Of a DNA stretch of 64,000 nt, positions 11,957-22,220 are shown piece after piece. The notes beneath the pieces are model-generated. The model did not search any database and was not told the origin of the DNA. It worked only from the letters and a program-made list of their open reading frames with translations. The DNA lies in assembly GCF_000247695.1 (NCBI RefSeq), contig NW_004624805.1, positions 2,971,629 through 3,035,628 of the forward strand. Direction: 5' to 3'. The position numbers were made by a program, and so were the translations under genes. The DNA comes from Heterocephalus glaber (Eukaryota > Chordata > Mammalia > Rodentia > Bathyergidae). The first letter of the stretch is position 1, and each line of letters begins with the position of its first letter.

Positions 11957-14402
11957 CAGAAATGAGGGCCACCAGCTTTGAGGGTACTGAGGAAAGTTCA
12001 TCAGAGCTCTCTTGCTTTCAGGTGAGAAGAGTCATCCATTCCTATTGAGAAAACCCTGAAAGGAAGGAAGGGAAGACTCTATTGGCTAGCCACCACAGGG
12101 GACTCGAGAGGGACGGATCACTGTGCCAGCTCTGAAGATCCCCAACATCCATCCCTTCCATCCGGCCTTCATCTTGTGGCCACGGTGTGCTTTTAAAAAT
12201 ACAAATCTGTCAGTGACTTCATCCAAGCTTAAAATTCTGCCCCCGAGATCGGGCAGTGTCAATTCCCTTGAGATATCTTCCCCGTTCGTTCGTCTGGGCT
12301 GATGAAGTCACCTGACCTCAGATACATTAAGGAAAATGTCTCAAGGCCCCATACCAGGGTGATAGAAACCCAGGGTTCAGGGCTTCCTGACCCCACACGC
12401 ACATGCATCTCCTCAGGCTTTCTCAGAAGGCTGACGTCCTGATTTCCCGCTCCCCTGATGTCCCAGGCCCATCTGCATCAATGCGGCCTCTCCCGCTGTC
12501 CTACTCGCCTGCACTAACCCGAGCCTGGAGCACACCCTCTGCCTTTGACTTCCCCAAGTGTCTCTGGCAGATGCGTTTGCGAGTAGTTGAGTTTTGATGA
12601 AAGCTCAGACATTGGAGGAGGATTGCGTTACTCACGGCAGAGGACTTCAGACCAGACCTGGGACCTGCTTGTACCTGCTCCAAGGTGCCAGCATCCCCGC
12701 CCCTGGCAACCCTCTTCCCTAGCTGTGTCTTTCGCCCGCCTGCCTCCCGCCATTTTGTTGGAACTCCTGCCCTTCCAGGGAGCAGACGACTTCCAATAAG
12801 AAAATATCGCTTGTCTTTCACACAGAGAAGATTCTCTAGCTTGAATACCTTGGGCCTAACTTTGGGTGCCTCAAGATTCACCACAGCATCCTCTGTCCAG
12901 TCACCTACCTGAGACTCTTCACCTTTAGAGAGCGCACAGCCCTGAAAGCTTGAAAACCACAACCTTTCCTGTATCTGCATCAAATTCTTAGGCACTGTTT
13001 TCCCCCTTCACAAACACTTCATCCTCTGTCTTAGATGAGATAAATGACTACAGGCAGAAGCAGAAATGCTCCCTGGGACTTTCTTCACAATTGGTATGAA
13101 CAGCATTTTTCTTTCCCACTGAAAATTAAGTGTACATTTCTTCCTGCGCTCTGGCGGGCCAGCCATTTACCTATTCCTGAACATGCACTGTTCTTTCCTG
13201 ATACTATTGTTGCTCGCTCTTTGTTCTTTTGTTTGCTTGTAAATTTCACTTCCTCTCCCCAGAGCCTCCCTTTACTTGGCAAATGATTGCTTTTCCCTTG
13301 TAAGTCAGCTTTCTTCAAAAAAGCCTCTCTGTAGTCCCTCACATCCACAGCCCCCTTCCTGCAGTGCAGGCGGCCCTCCTCAGGCCGAAGCCCTGGGTCC
13401 TGCGGCCTCACCGCCTGGTTCCTCCCCTGGGCTGTCTCCTGTACACTTGGCTGATGAATGGCTCAGTCTCTGGACAGGCAGCTGCTTCCCAGTCAGCTCC
13501 TTCGCCCTCAGAGCCTTCTGATCTCAACCTCTGAATTTTCCACCAATTTCTGATGTTAGACTCCGATATCTTGGCCCTCATTTCCCTCCTGCATCTCTTC
13601 CTCTTTCTCTTCATTTCTCTTCTTTGTCTAAAAAATACGAATAAGATTTGGATCCAACTTTCTACTAATTTAACTATGTCTTATTTGGTCCGGATGCTGC
13701 TGATCTAATTGCATAGTGTGTTAAATTGGAACTTGTATGTGAGCCACAAGATGCAGTGAATATCACCTTCCAAGTTACCCAAACTGAATACAGGGCTTCC
13801 GACCCCCACTCCTCACACTGGGGCCATAGGATTTGCGAGAATGGTTTCTATGATTTTTGTGGAGAGAACTGTGCTCGGAGACGCTGTCCTCAGAGAGGAG
13901 GGGTGGGAAGTTCGGCCCCCAGCACTCAGGTCCGAGAGGGGGCTCCAAGCCACTCCGCAGGGACTTTGGTGGGTGGGGGCCACCGTAGCCCAGACTGATG
14001 CCTGACTCTTCTGGGAAACCTCAGTGGGGCAGTCTGGCTGGCTTCAGAAGGCTAGATGGAAACAGGAAGAGGCTGGGTCGCCTGTGCCACGAAGGTTTAC
14101 TGGGGCAGGCGAGGAGGGAGGCTTTCTGTGGGTCTCAGGCCGACATGAGCCACAGCGAGCCTGAGCTCTGCTGGCCATGGGTTAGCACAACAGCCTGAGA
14201 GGGGTGCAGGCCCAGCTCCAGGGCTGCAGAGAGAGAAGATGCCCAGCTGAACCAGGGAGACAGCTGCCCAGGTGAGAGACCCCTGGAACCAGGGAAGGGA
14301 AGGGGACAGGGCCTCCGAATAACCCACAAAAGTGTCCAACACCGAAAGAACTTAAACGACTGCCAGAATTAGGAACGCACGAAGCTGTGGGGTTAGTGTT
14401 AG
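11957..14402. other. unique non-coding sequence
   Basis: Near 12190-12240 the sequence vaguely resembles an ancient L2-type fragment (tacaaatctgtcagtgactt ... gcttaaaattctgcccc). The 164-aa minus-strand frame at 12501-12995 has no domain, signal or homologue I recognise. I call no gene. Confidence 0.4.
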
Positions 14403-14581
14403 TTTTTTGTTTATTTGTTTGTCTGCTTGTTTTTTGCTTTGTTTTTGTTTTGTTTTGAGACAGAGTCTCTCTATGTGATTCAGGCTGGCCTTGAACTCAT
14501 GATGTAGCCCAAGCTGGCCTCAAACTAGTGGATCCTCCTGCCTCAGCCTTCCCAGTGCTATGATTACAGGAATGTGCCTGG
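14403..14581 (-). mobile_element. B1 SINE with internal duplication
   Basis: Reverse B1: a T-rich tail (14403-14455), then gagacagagtctctctatgt, two related blocks (aggctggccttgaactcatg and caagctggcctcaaactagt) marking the B1 internal duplication, and cctcctgcctcagccttccc to the 5' end. 7SL-derived rodent SINE. Confidence 0.9.
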
Positions 14582-15388
14582 GGAGGACAGTGCAGGATAA
14601 ACAGACTTGCTCCCATGACTTGGTCCCACACTCCCGTCTCTGCCTTACACACCAGCCCCAGAATGATGTAAACAAGAATTAGCAATGGGGGTGGAAGACA
14701 GAAGAAATCATTTCCCAAGAGGCTGGACACCAGTAGGCCTAACTCTGCGGCAGAAAGGAATTGTAACTGTGGATCATGTTGGAAGTTTGTACTATTCCCT
14801 AGGACTGGGCAGCTACCTTGTAGATCATACTTCATAAGTTAACACGATTGTAGGAATTTCAGTTAAGAATAATTTTTTAAAAGTTATGGGATAGCTCAAC
14901 TTTCAATCCAAGAACAGGATCATAACTTCCTCCTCTGAATAAATCTTAAAATTATATGGTGGTAAGACTGGGGATGTATCAGATATCCTGCTGTGTCAAT
15001 CTTAAAAGCATAAAGAAGGGAGGGGAGGTTGAATTGAAGCTTGTATTTTAATGACTTAGTCACAGAGCATGTGCACAGAATTTAAATGCCCTAGAATATG
15101 CCTGCTTTGTACTCTCAGTTTATGTGCTCTGAGGCACTACACAGTTCTCCCATGTAAGCTTAATTGGGCTGCATGCTGTCTTTCAGTTCAAGTGCTTCTC
15201 TCCAAGGATCTGGCTCTTTAATCTCAGGACTTTATGAAGAGACAGCCAAAGGGATTTGTTGAGATGAACTGAATCTACAATATGAGTGGTGAATTCAGCC
15301 AATCATTGTTAACAATAGCGTGCAGAGCATCTCAGATCAACAATAAGGCAAACAAAGCTTCTGCTTTCAAGAAGCCAACAGTCTAGGG
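14582..15388. other. unique non-coding sequence
   Basis: No gene or further repeat recognised. Confidence 0.45.
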
Positions 15389-15600
15389 CAGAGGTCAACA
15401 AACTGTGATCAATCTGGCCCGCCACTTGCTTTTGTAAATAAAGTTTTATTGGAACACAGCTGCACTCATGCACTGAAGTATTGTCTATGGGTGCTTTAGT
15501 GCTAAAACCGCAGAAGTGAATAGATAGAGACTGTATCGCTCTAAATAGCCTGAATATTTCTTATTCGGCCTTTTACAGAAAAATGGTTGCCAATCTCTGT
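15389..15600. mobile_element. MER3-like hAT MITE, near full length
   Basis: About 212 bp bounded by imperfect inverted ends, cagaggtcaacaaact at the left and, reverse-complemented at the right, cagagattggcaacca. The interior has tttgtaaataaagttttatt and ggaacacagctgcactcatg, typical of this hAT-Charlie MITE. Flanking 8-bp duplications have decayed. The family name is from memory. Confidence 0.7.
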
Positions 15601-15691
15601 TGGGGCAGGAATTCTATGAGAATTATGTAATTGGTATATTATATAACTAGCATATTAAACAAGTAAGTTTATGTGATATAACCACCATCCC

Positions 15692-15801
15692 TTTTTTTGT
15701 TGTTGCTGCTGTTGGTTTGGGTTTTTTGGCACTGTTGAGGACTGAACCCAGGGCCTCACACATGCTAGGGAAGTGCTCTACTGCTAAGTTACATCCCTCA
15801 A
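15692..15801 (-). mobile_element. ID SINE (tRNA-derived)
   Basis: Reverse ID element: T-rich tail, then aggactgaacccagggcctc (B-box region), catgctagggaagtgctcta and ctgctaagttacatccctca (A-box region). Classic ID form, lacking the D-arm change of the other subfamily in this window. Confidence 0.8.
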
Positions 15802-15980
15802 CCAAGCAACAAGCAAGTCTCTCTGTGCGTCTGTCTCCTTCTCTGTAGGATGGTGAAGAAAAAGAGTTCCTGAATCACAGTTTGTTGTGAGAATTTGATC
15901 ATAGAATACATCTTAAGTTTTCAACACAGCGCCTGGCACATGGTGAGCTCTCAACCAATAGTAGCTTTCTAAAATTAATG
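15802..15980 (+). repeat. MIR SINE fragment
   Basis: gtctccttctctgtaggatg followed 100 bp later by cagcgcctggcacatggtga, the two conserved portions of MIR in forward order. Confidence 0.6.
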
Positions 15981-15999
15981 AATTAGAGGGTGAAGGGCT

Positions 16000-16120
16000 C
16001 ATAGGTAATGGGGAAAACATAAGAACCAAGATACATCATGTACAGGTACAAGCACCCAATGATAAATGTAAACGGATTGTATACCTACAATGTACCAATA
16101 AAAGAATTTAAGCCAAAAAT
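16000..16120 (+). mobile_element. possible LINE-1 3' terminus
   Basis: ggattgtatacctacaatgt accaataaaag resembles the last part of an L1 3' UTR. It is short and could be another A-rich retroelement end. Confidence 0.35.
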
Positions 16121-16144
16121 TTTTTAATTAATGTATTTATTAAG

Positions 16145-16305
16145 GCAGTCCTGAGGATAGAACCCAGGGCCTTCACATTGAGCTGCATCCCCAGCTCTTT
16201 TTTATTTTTTATTTTGAGGCAGGCTCTCACTAAGTCACTACATTGCCCAGGCTGGGCTGGAACTTACTACCCTCCTGCCTCAGCCTCCCAGAGTGGTGAG
16301 TGCCA
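16145..16305 (-). mobile_element. B1-ID composite SINE
   Basis: On the minus strand a B1 monomer without the internal duplication (16214-16305, read as ctgggaggctgaggcaggag) is joined through an A-rich linker (16197-16213) to a shortened ID unit (16145-16196). Composite B1-ID SINEs are known in squirrel-related and some other non-mouse rodent lineages. Confidence 0.8.
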
Positions 16306-16371
16306 CAATATTCAGCTTATCTTAGCTGTTTCTGTTGTTCTATTTATCCTCACAGCCTTATGGTGAGTCAG

Positions 16372-16500
16372 GAGTGATGACTTCATCTCATCCGTGAGGA
16401 AGCTGAGGCTCAAGGGCAGACTTCCTGCGGGCCATCCAGGGCTGGAACTCAAGTGAGCCCAGCTTCTGGTCCTCAGCCCAGGGCTCTGCTCATCACATCA
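16372..16500 (-). repeat. MIR-type fragment
   Basis: catctcatccgtgaggaagc tgaggctcaagggcag is the MIR core in reverse. Flanks are degraded. Confidence 0.55.
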
Positions 16501-17876
16501 TGAGGCCCCCAGGGAGGGCGGGGGTACGCCTCTGCTCCCGTGCACCCTGCCTTGGTTCCAAATCTGCCTTGGAAAGTGATTTAATCCCTGCACTTTACTA
16601 TTCCCATCTTCTCTGAAAGTTAAAACGATGTTCATGAGAAGTTCCAAGTAGGGTTCCAGTAGAGTGTGACATTATTCTCCACTGCAAAACGTTCATTTTC
16701 AAAATTAGCTTTGCTTCATTAGAAGTTCAATAATAGTTTTTGTGTCATGTTTCTGGCTGCTATTCAAACACAAGCCCACTATCCTTCCATTGTTTTAAAA
16801 CCAGGAAAGACCTAAAATTTGGCTCTGAAAATTCCCTTAATTTGTGAAAAGTAATAATCCCCTGGAAATCCAGTCTTTGTGACCAAAGAGGAAAAAACAA
16901 AGCTCTGACAAGAAATGACCAACATTGGCTTTCAGAATGACATGGTGGAGTTCCTGTCCCAACCTTTCTTGGACAGTCTCTCTATACATCTGCCAAAGGT
17001 AACAGAAATCGTGGCTGCAGGCAGAGCCCTTCATAGGTGGTGACGCTGATCGAGCTATCCCAGCAGAGCCCGGGGAAGCATCTGGCCAGAGCTGAAAGGC
17101 CCGGACTACTGAGTCATTCCCCGGGGTGTTCCTTAAAGCAGCTTCAGACAAAGCAAAAGGCAGCCTCTGACCTCTGGACAGCTTTCCCTGGCAATTTCCA
17201 GAATATGCGCTTCCAGAAACATTTCTCCCTTTGTTTCATTCCCGTGGAGAAGCGCCTAGAGGACAGCCACTCACCTCTGGGAAAGCAGCAAAGAGGGGGT
17301 GCATAACACAGCTGGTGCCTGCAGCCTGGAGTGTAGGATCTACGTGGTAGACACGCGGAGATGACATCTAGACAGGAAGCGGCATCGTGTGCAGACAGAA
17401 AATTACATTACCCCGCCCGGCCGGAACCGCTCGTCTTCCTCTGCGTCGATCTCCCCTCACCACTGCATGGAGCGCCCCTGCTCTGAGAGCGGAGGTGAGT
17501 GAGTCTAGAATGCGGGGCGAGCATGCTGGGGCCAGGTGAACAAAGGAAATCCACAACCACTGCAGGTGAGGGAGAGACGGGCTGCCTGAACTGTCAGGAG
17601 GGGAAGAGAAGGCGCCTCAACCTGAAGGAAGAGTTGGGAAAATGAAATTTTTAGAATTTTAGAATAAGCAACAATATTTATTTAACTCATTAATGAGGAA
17701 ACCAATAAGGTAGAAAAGCTGGCTTAAAGAACATTTGGAAAACGGAGTATAGGCTTCAAGGGTGAAATAGATTTATATCAAGAATACATAACTTGTATGT
17801 AATTAACCTTGGAAGGTTGAGCTCTTTTGATCCGACAATCTGCCCATATCGGTCTTATAACTATTTCATATACAGA
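16501..17876. other. unique non-coding sequence
   Basis: No repeat or gene recognised. A short CpG-containing patch at 17400-17460 is too small to call an island. Confidence 0.45.
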
Positions 17877-18030
17877 GATCTGCCTTAGCATGCACGAAGC
17901 CCTGGGTCTATCTCCAGCATAGAAAGGAAGGAGGAAGAAGAGAGGAGGGAGGGAGGACGTAGAGAGAGAGAAGGAAAGAAAGATAAAAGAAAGAAAGGAA
18001 GGAAGGAAGGAAGAAGAAAAAGAAAGCAAA
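17877..18030 (+). mobile_element. 5'-truncated ID SINE with purine-rich tail
   Basis: tgccttagcatgcacgaagc cctgggtctatctccagcat (17880-17920) is the 3' half of a classic ID element. It runs into a GGAA/GAAA purine tract (17926-18030) grown from its A-rich tail. Confidence 0.75.
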
Positions 18031-18546
18031 GCAAAGCATGTCTATCAGCCCTCCTTTTAGAAGAGGAAAGAATAAATCTTTGTGATTTCCCATCTGGGAA
18101 ATATATACAGCTTCAGTGCAAAATGTTTTGAAAAGAAAAAATATTTGCTAGAGGGAGAGCAAAATTGACAGTTATTAGAGGAAGCTTTAAAAAGATCATT
18201 GGCACCCAAGGGAAATATGGTTTTAGGTTGACTAATTATTAGTCAAAATGACAATATGCTTTTAAAATATGCATAGAGAAGACAATACAATTCTAGGAAA
18301 CAGTGTTTTCAGATATGAGAAGCTTTTAAAATTTGTAAATAATCAATGATTTAAAGTCAACACATGGGAAAAATTTCATTCTTCAGATATTACTGTTTCT
18401 CTGTTGCCTAGGAAAATTATGACACAAGTAAAAGATAATCTTTGACTACTGCTTATTGTGATACACTAACTGTTTTAAACCCCCAAATGGTCTTTTGACA
18501 GAAAGGAAATCAAATTCCAGTTTTAAAGTTAATATATTACCAGAAA
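18031..18546. other. AT-rich unique sequence
   Basis: No gene or repeat recognised. Confidence 0.45.
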
Positions 18547-18665
18547 AAAATAACAAGTTTTTTGGTTTTTTTCGGTACTGGGGATCGAACTCAGGACCTT
18601 GCGCTTGCAAGGCAGGCAGCAGAACCACGGAGCTAAATCCCTGGCCCCCAAAATAACAAGTTTTT
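18547..18665 (-). mobile_element. ID-like SINE, derived subfamily, with 16-bp TSD
   Basis: The SINE body (18563-18649, reverse) reads cggtactggggatcgaactc, ccttgcgcttgcaaggcagg, cacggagctaaatccctggc. Perfect 16-bp target-site duplications, aaaataacaagttttt, lie at 18547-18562 and 18650-18665, so the insertion is fairly recent. Confidence 0.9.
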
Positions 18666-20242
18666 ATTAAAAGTACCTTGATGAACCTGTAAGAACTAAG
18701 TGAACTTTGGAAAATTTTCACATATTTTCTTTGTTTCAGATCTATTATTTCCAGGTATTATAACCCAAGCCAAATAAACAGCCCTCACCCCATCCCCGAC
18801 ATGCTGCTGCCACCTGAGCGTGTCCTTGGTGAAAACTCTGCCTTGTCACTTAATTTCTTGACATAAAATCATTCCCTTTTTCTCATGAAAAACTGAAAAT
18901 TTCACTACCCTGCCTATTTTATTTATTTGTCATTATTCCTGATATAATCCCATATTAACACACTGAATATATATCTTATATGTTGAATATACAATTGAAA
19001 ACTCTGTCCCGTGTGAATATTTTAGACAGCAAATTTGCAAGCATAAATAACAGGCTCCCCACACTCACATAGATCCCTCGTTTCACTTTTATTCGTCATA
19101 AATAATGAACATTTTTGATAAACAAGCCCAAATGAATAATTTCTCTATAACATGTAATAACGAGCAAAAGTATCCAAAATCATGTCATTATGAGACGTGA
19201 CCCAAAACACAGTGAACGCTGCTGCAGAGTGCCATCGATGGAAAAGCTTTATGAAAACTCCAGTGAGTCCTCAGCCACCCCATTCGCTGGGCCCGGAGCT
19301 GTGCAGCGCCTGGCTCCTCCTCAAAGTCAAAGTAGCCACACAACGGAAGTGTTCTGCATGGGTTCACGACAGCAGAGCAGCCCAACGTCACAGCTGAAGA
19401 CCTCATGAAGGAGGACGTCCAGAACTGCTGCAGAAAGGGCTGAGAGCAGTGGGAAAAGTGTGTTCGAATCAAGGGGAAGGACTTTGAGGGGCGTAATGGC
19501 CATGTGACTCTTACTGTAATCAATTTTTAAAATATTCACTGTAGCTTTCAGTCACATCTCATACATGGAGAATCAGCTGTGTCATTTACAGAGCTCAATG
19601 CAAAATGAAATATGAGCCACTGGTTCAAAAACGATGTATCTGATTAAATGAAATGTATTTTTAAATTGGACATTTCATGTATAGCCTTAGGTATATAAGT
19701 ACTCTGTCTAATTATATCTTGATAAAAAAGAGGTCATATATTTGAAAATATGGTTGAACTAATGTTTTAAAAACTTTAAATCTTACTAAAATTTTTTCAA
19801 GCATCAAAAAATTATCCATTAATAGCCTCAATTTTATATATAAAGCCAATGTTTTACGCTAACTAAGGATATTAGAAATCATATTTAAGCTGATATACTA
19901 AAGAATATTATTACTGTTAGGGTAAAAATTAATTTTCAGACTGATAATTCAAATTAATAAAATATAATTTTAGACTTTTCTTAATTTTCAACATTGCATA
20001 GAAGTGTCATTTTATCTCTTCAGTAAATCAGGTTTTGCAAAAAGCTTAGAAATCTTACATTGTAATTGTACTTAACTTCTTCAAAAGAAATGTAAATCTT
20101 CAAAGATAGTAAAATATATGCTTGAATTATACTCCAAACTTGTAAAATCAGGGAAAAGACTTGTAGCTGTTTCTGCACAAAATTACTTAAATGATTTGCT
20201 CCACTGAACAGTTCTCCTTATGTATGTGAACATATGAAAAGG
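18666..20242. other. AT-rich repeat-poor block
   Basis: About 1.6 kb of AT-rich sequence, densest at 19540-20200, in which I recognise no interspersed repeat. Small frames around 19190-19540 show no domain. It could hold conserved non-coding elements, but nothing visible proves that. Confidence 0.4.
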
Positions 20243-20425
20243 CCTTTTCTTTCTTTCCTTTTCTTCTCTTTCTCTCTTTCTCTCTCTTGGCTTTTTTGAG
20301 ACAGACTCTCACTATGTAGTTCAGGCTGGTCTTGAACTCACTGTACATTCTAGGCTAACCTCGAATTCAGGGCGAGCCTCCTGCCTCAGCTTCCCAAGTG
20401 CTGGGGTGACAAGCATGTGCCACAT
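20243..20425 (-). mobile_element. B1 SINE with internal duplication and CT-rich tail
   Basis: A pyrimidine tract (20243-20288) replaces the T-tail, followed by gagacagactctcactatgt, the duplicated aggctggtcttgaactcact / taggctaacctcgaattcag blocks and cagcttcccaagtgctgggg. Full-length reverse B1. Confidence 0.9.
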
Positions 20426-21779
20426 GCTTAGCTTTTTCTTTCTTAAAAAACCAGCACATATAAAGTATTTCAAGTTCAGTTCCTTTATTTCATGAACTTT
20501 GAGGGAATATTAGGTAGAGGTAAATGTCTATCGATCTCTAAAATTCATCAGAATCAAATTTCTTCACGGGAATTTCAAATCTAATTTATTGGCATCCTCC
20601 AGAAGTTGGAGCATATACCACGTGAACACAGTGAGTGACGGCAGCTGTCCTCCATTACAGACGCGCAGGCCCACTGCGAGTTCATAGTTCAATGCTATAG
20701 TCTGAGCTGGAGTTAAAAGCAGACTCAGAAATACTGAAGCTCATCACCCAGATTTCAAAGAGCTGTTCTCCCTCCCCTGGGTAGGAAATTTTCTTTCATC
20801 AATTTAACTCCAAATAGACAAGCAAGAGACCAGCAAAACAGCTTCTCCCACCTGCCCTCATCCCCTCAGTCATCACCAAGCGGTGCCCCACGAGGCCGGA
20901 CTCCGGGAACTCAGCCCGGTGCAGCCCAGACTCCCAGACACGGAGGTGCAGCGGCGCAGTGGATACCAGTCCAGGATGCGCCCAAGAGTCCCGTGGCCCA
21001 GCCGTGAGGTTCTCACGCACGGGGTAGATCCCAACTCTCAGTCTGGCCAACTTGTAATCCAAGGTAAGCAGCAGACCCTCCAGGTCCTGGGACAAACTGC
21101 GAGAAGCGCTGCAAGGGAGACAGACTAATGGACTCGGCCAAGAACCAAAAACAAAAACAGAAGCAGAATTTGAAACCAACCAGCAAACAAACCAGAGCAA
21201 AAGAACGAGGAAAGAGCGCGATCTGGTGATGCTGGGAGGAAAGGCACGTGGCTGCTCTTCAGAGACATGGTTTACATATCGCCCACAGTGGAGCCTGTTT
21301 GCAACTCTGTGCGACAATCTTTAAAACCATCGAGTTCACAAAATGTCAAAAACATGAACGCATAGGAAAGGAGAATAAACTGCTATGGAAGATTCATTTA
21401 AGTCAGGAGCGAGGGAGCAGCAGGAAAGGCTGGTTGGAGAGCCCCGGAGGTGTGTGTGTTTGAACCCGTGAAGGAAGCGTGTGGAAGAATGCAGCCACCG
21501 GGTTACATGTTAAGTGCTGGCTTATGTCCTGCTACAACCATCCCTCCAGAGTTTTCTCCAAGACAGAAATAGTTTGCTGTCTGTCTACCTGGCACAAATC
21601 TCCCAGTAACTTGGGTGAGTCCAGGTCCTAACCAATAGTAACCGGGCAACGGTGAGCCCAGCGAGGCGCAGGAATTGCACGGTCCTTGGGTGGGTGTTTT
21701 ACGCCAGTCTCAGCATGACGCCAAAAAGACATGCATGTCTCCCTTTGCTTTATTTTCATGTTTTTGGATAACTTCTCTT
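20426..21779. other. unique sequence, GC-richer at 20880-21130
   Basis: No repeat recognised. Overlapping frames of 81 aa (+) and 172 aa (-) cover 20799-21317. A donor-like caaggtaagcag sits at about 21060. Neither frame resembles a known protein. Confidence 0.4.
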
Positions 21780-22220
21780 AGCAAGACGGCAGGTAGTGCC
21801 CCTGGGACAGGGAGGGAGTGGGTGAGCGGCCTGTTATGGGCGGAAGATGGTGGGGAGGTACGGACCTAGTTCACACCGAGAACTTCACAGCCACGGGGAG
21901 GACGCGCTCCCTGCAGGTGAGCTGGGCTGTCAGGGCTTGTGTGTGTCTGCGGGAGGCCCGCAGTGCCTCAGTCAGGGAGGGCGATGCCTGCGGTCGCCTT
22001 GCCCCCGCCCAGCCCCCACAGCTCCTCAGCCCGCCCGCCGGGGACCCTCCTCAGGGGCTTGGGTTCTCAAAGTGCCTGCCACTCGCTCTGGTCCTTCCCG
22101 AAAGAATCCAAGGCCCTGGTCCTTTCAGTCCACCCCACAGCGGGACAGACAGGGGCACAGACCCCCGGGCGGGTCCTAAAGGAGGGGCCGAGGACTCAGC
22201 GCCTCTCCCACCCCACCTAA
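21780..22220 (+). promoter_or_regulatory. candidate GC-rich promoter and first exon
   Basis: A locally GC- and CpG-rich segment. gggcggaagatgg (21838-21850) combines an ETS-like CGGAAG with a YY1-like AAGATGG, a pairing common at TATA-less promoters. About 65 bp downstream is a consensus splice donor, ctgcag|gtgagc (GT at 21917). Sp1-type CCGCCC motifs follow at 22003-22045. This is inference from motifs only. No coding frame continues across the donor that I recognise, so any transcript may be non-coding or start with a 5' UTR exon. Confidence 0.3.

Noticed and set aside
12501..12995. 164-aa minus-strand frame
   Set aside because: No domain or recognised homologue, low-complexity stretches, and overlapping open frames on the other strand.
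20799..21317. 172-aa minus-strand frame with a hydrophobic stretch (LVLLLWFVCWLVS)
   Set aside because: The hydrophobic run comes from A-rich plus-strand sequence (caaacaaaccagagcaaaag). No other protein feature is present.
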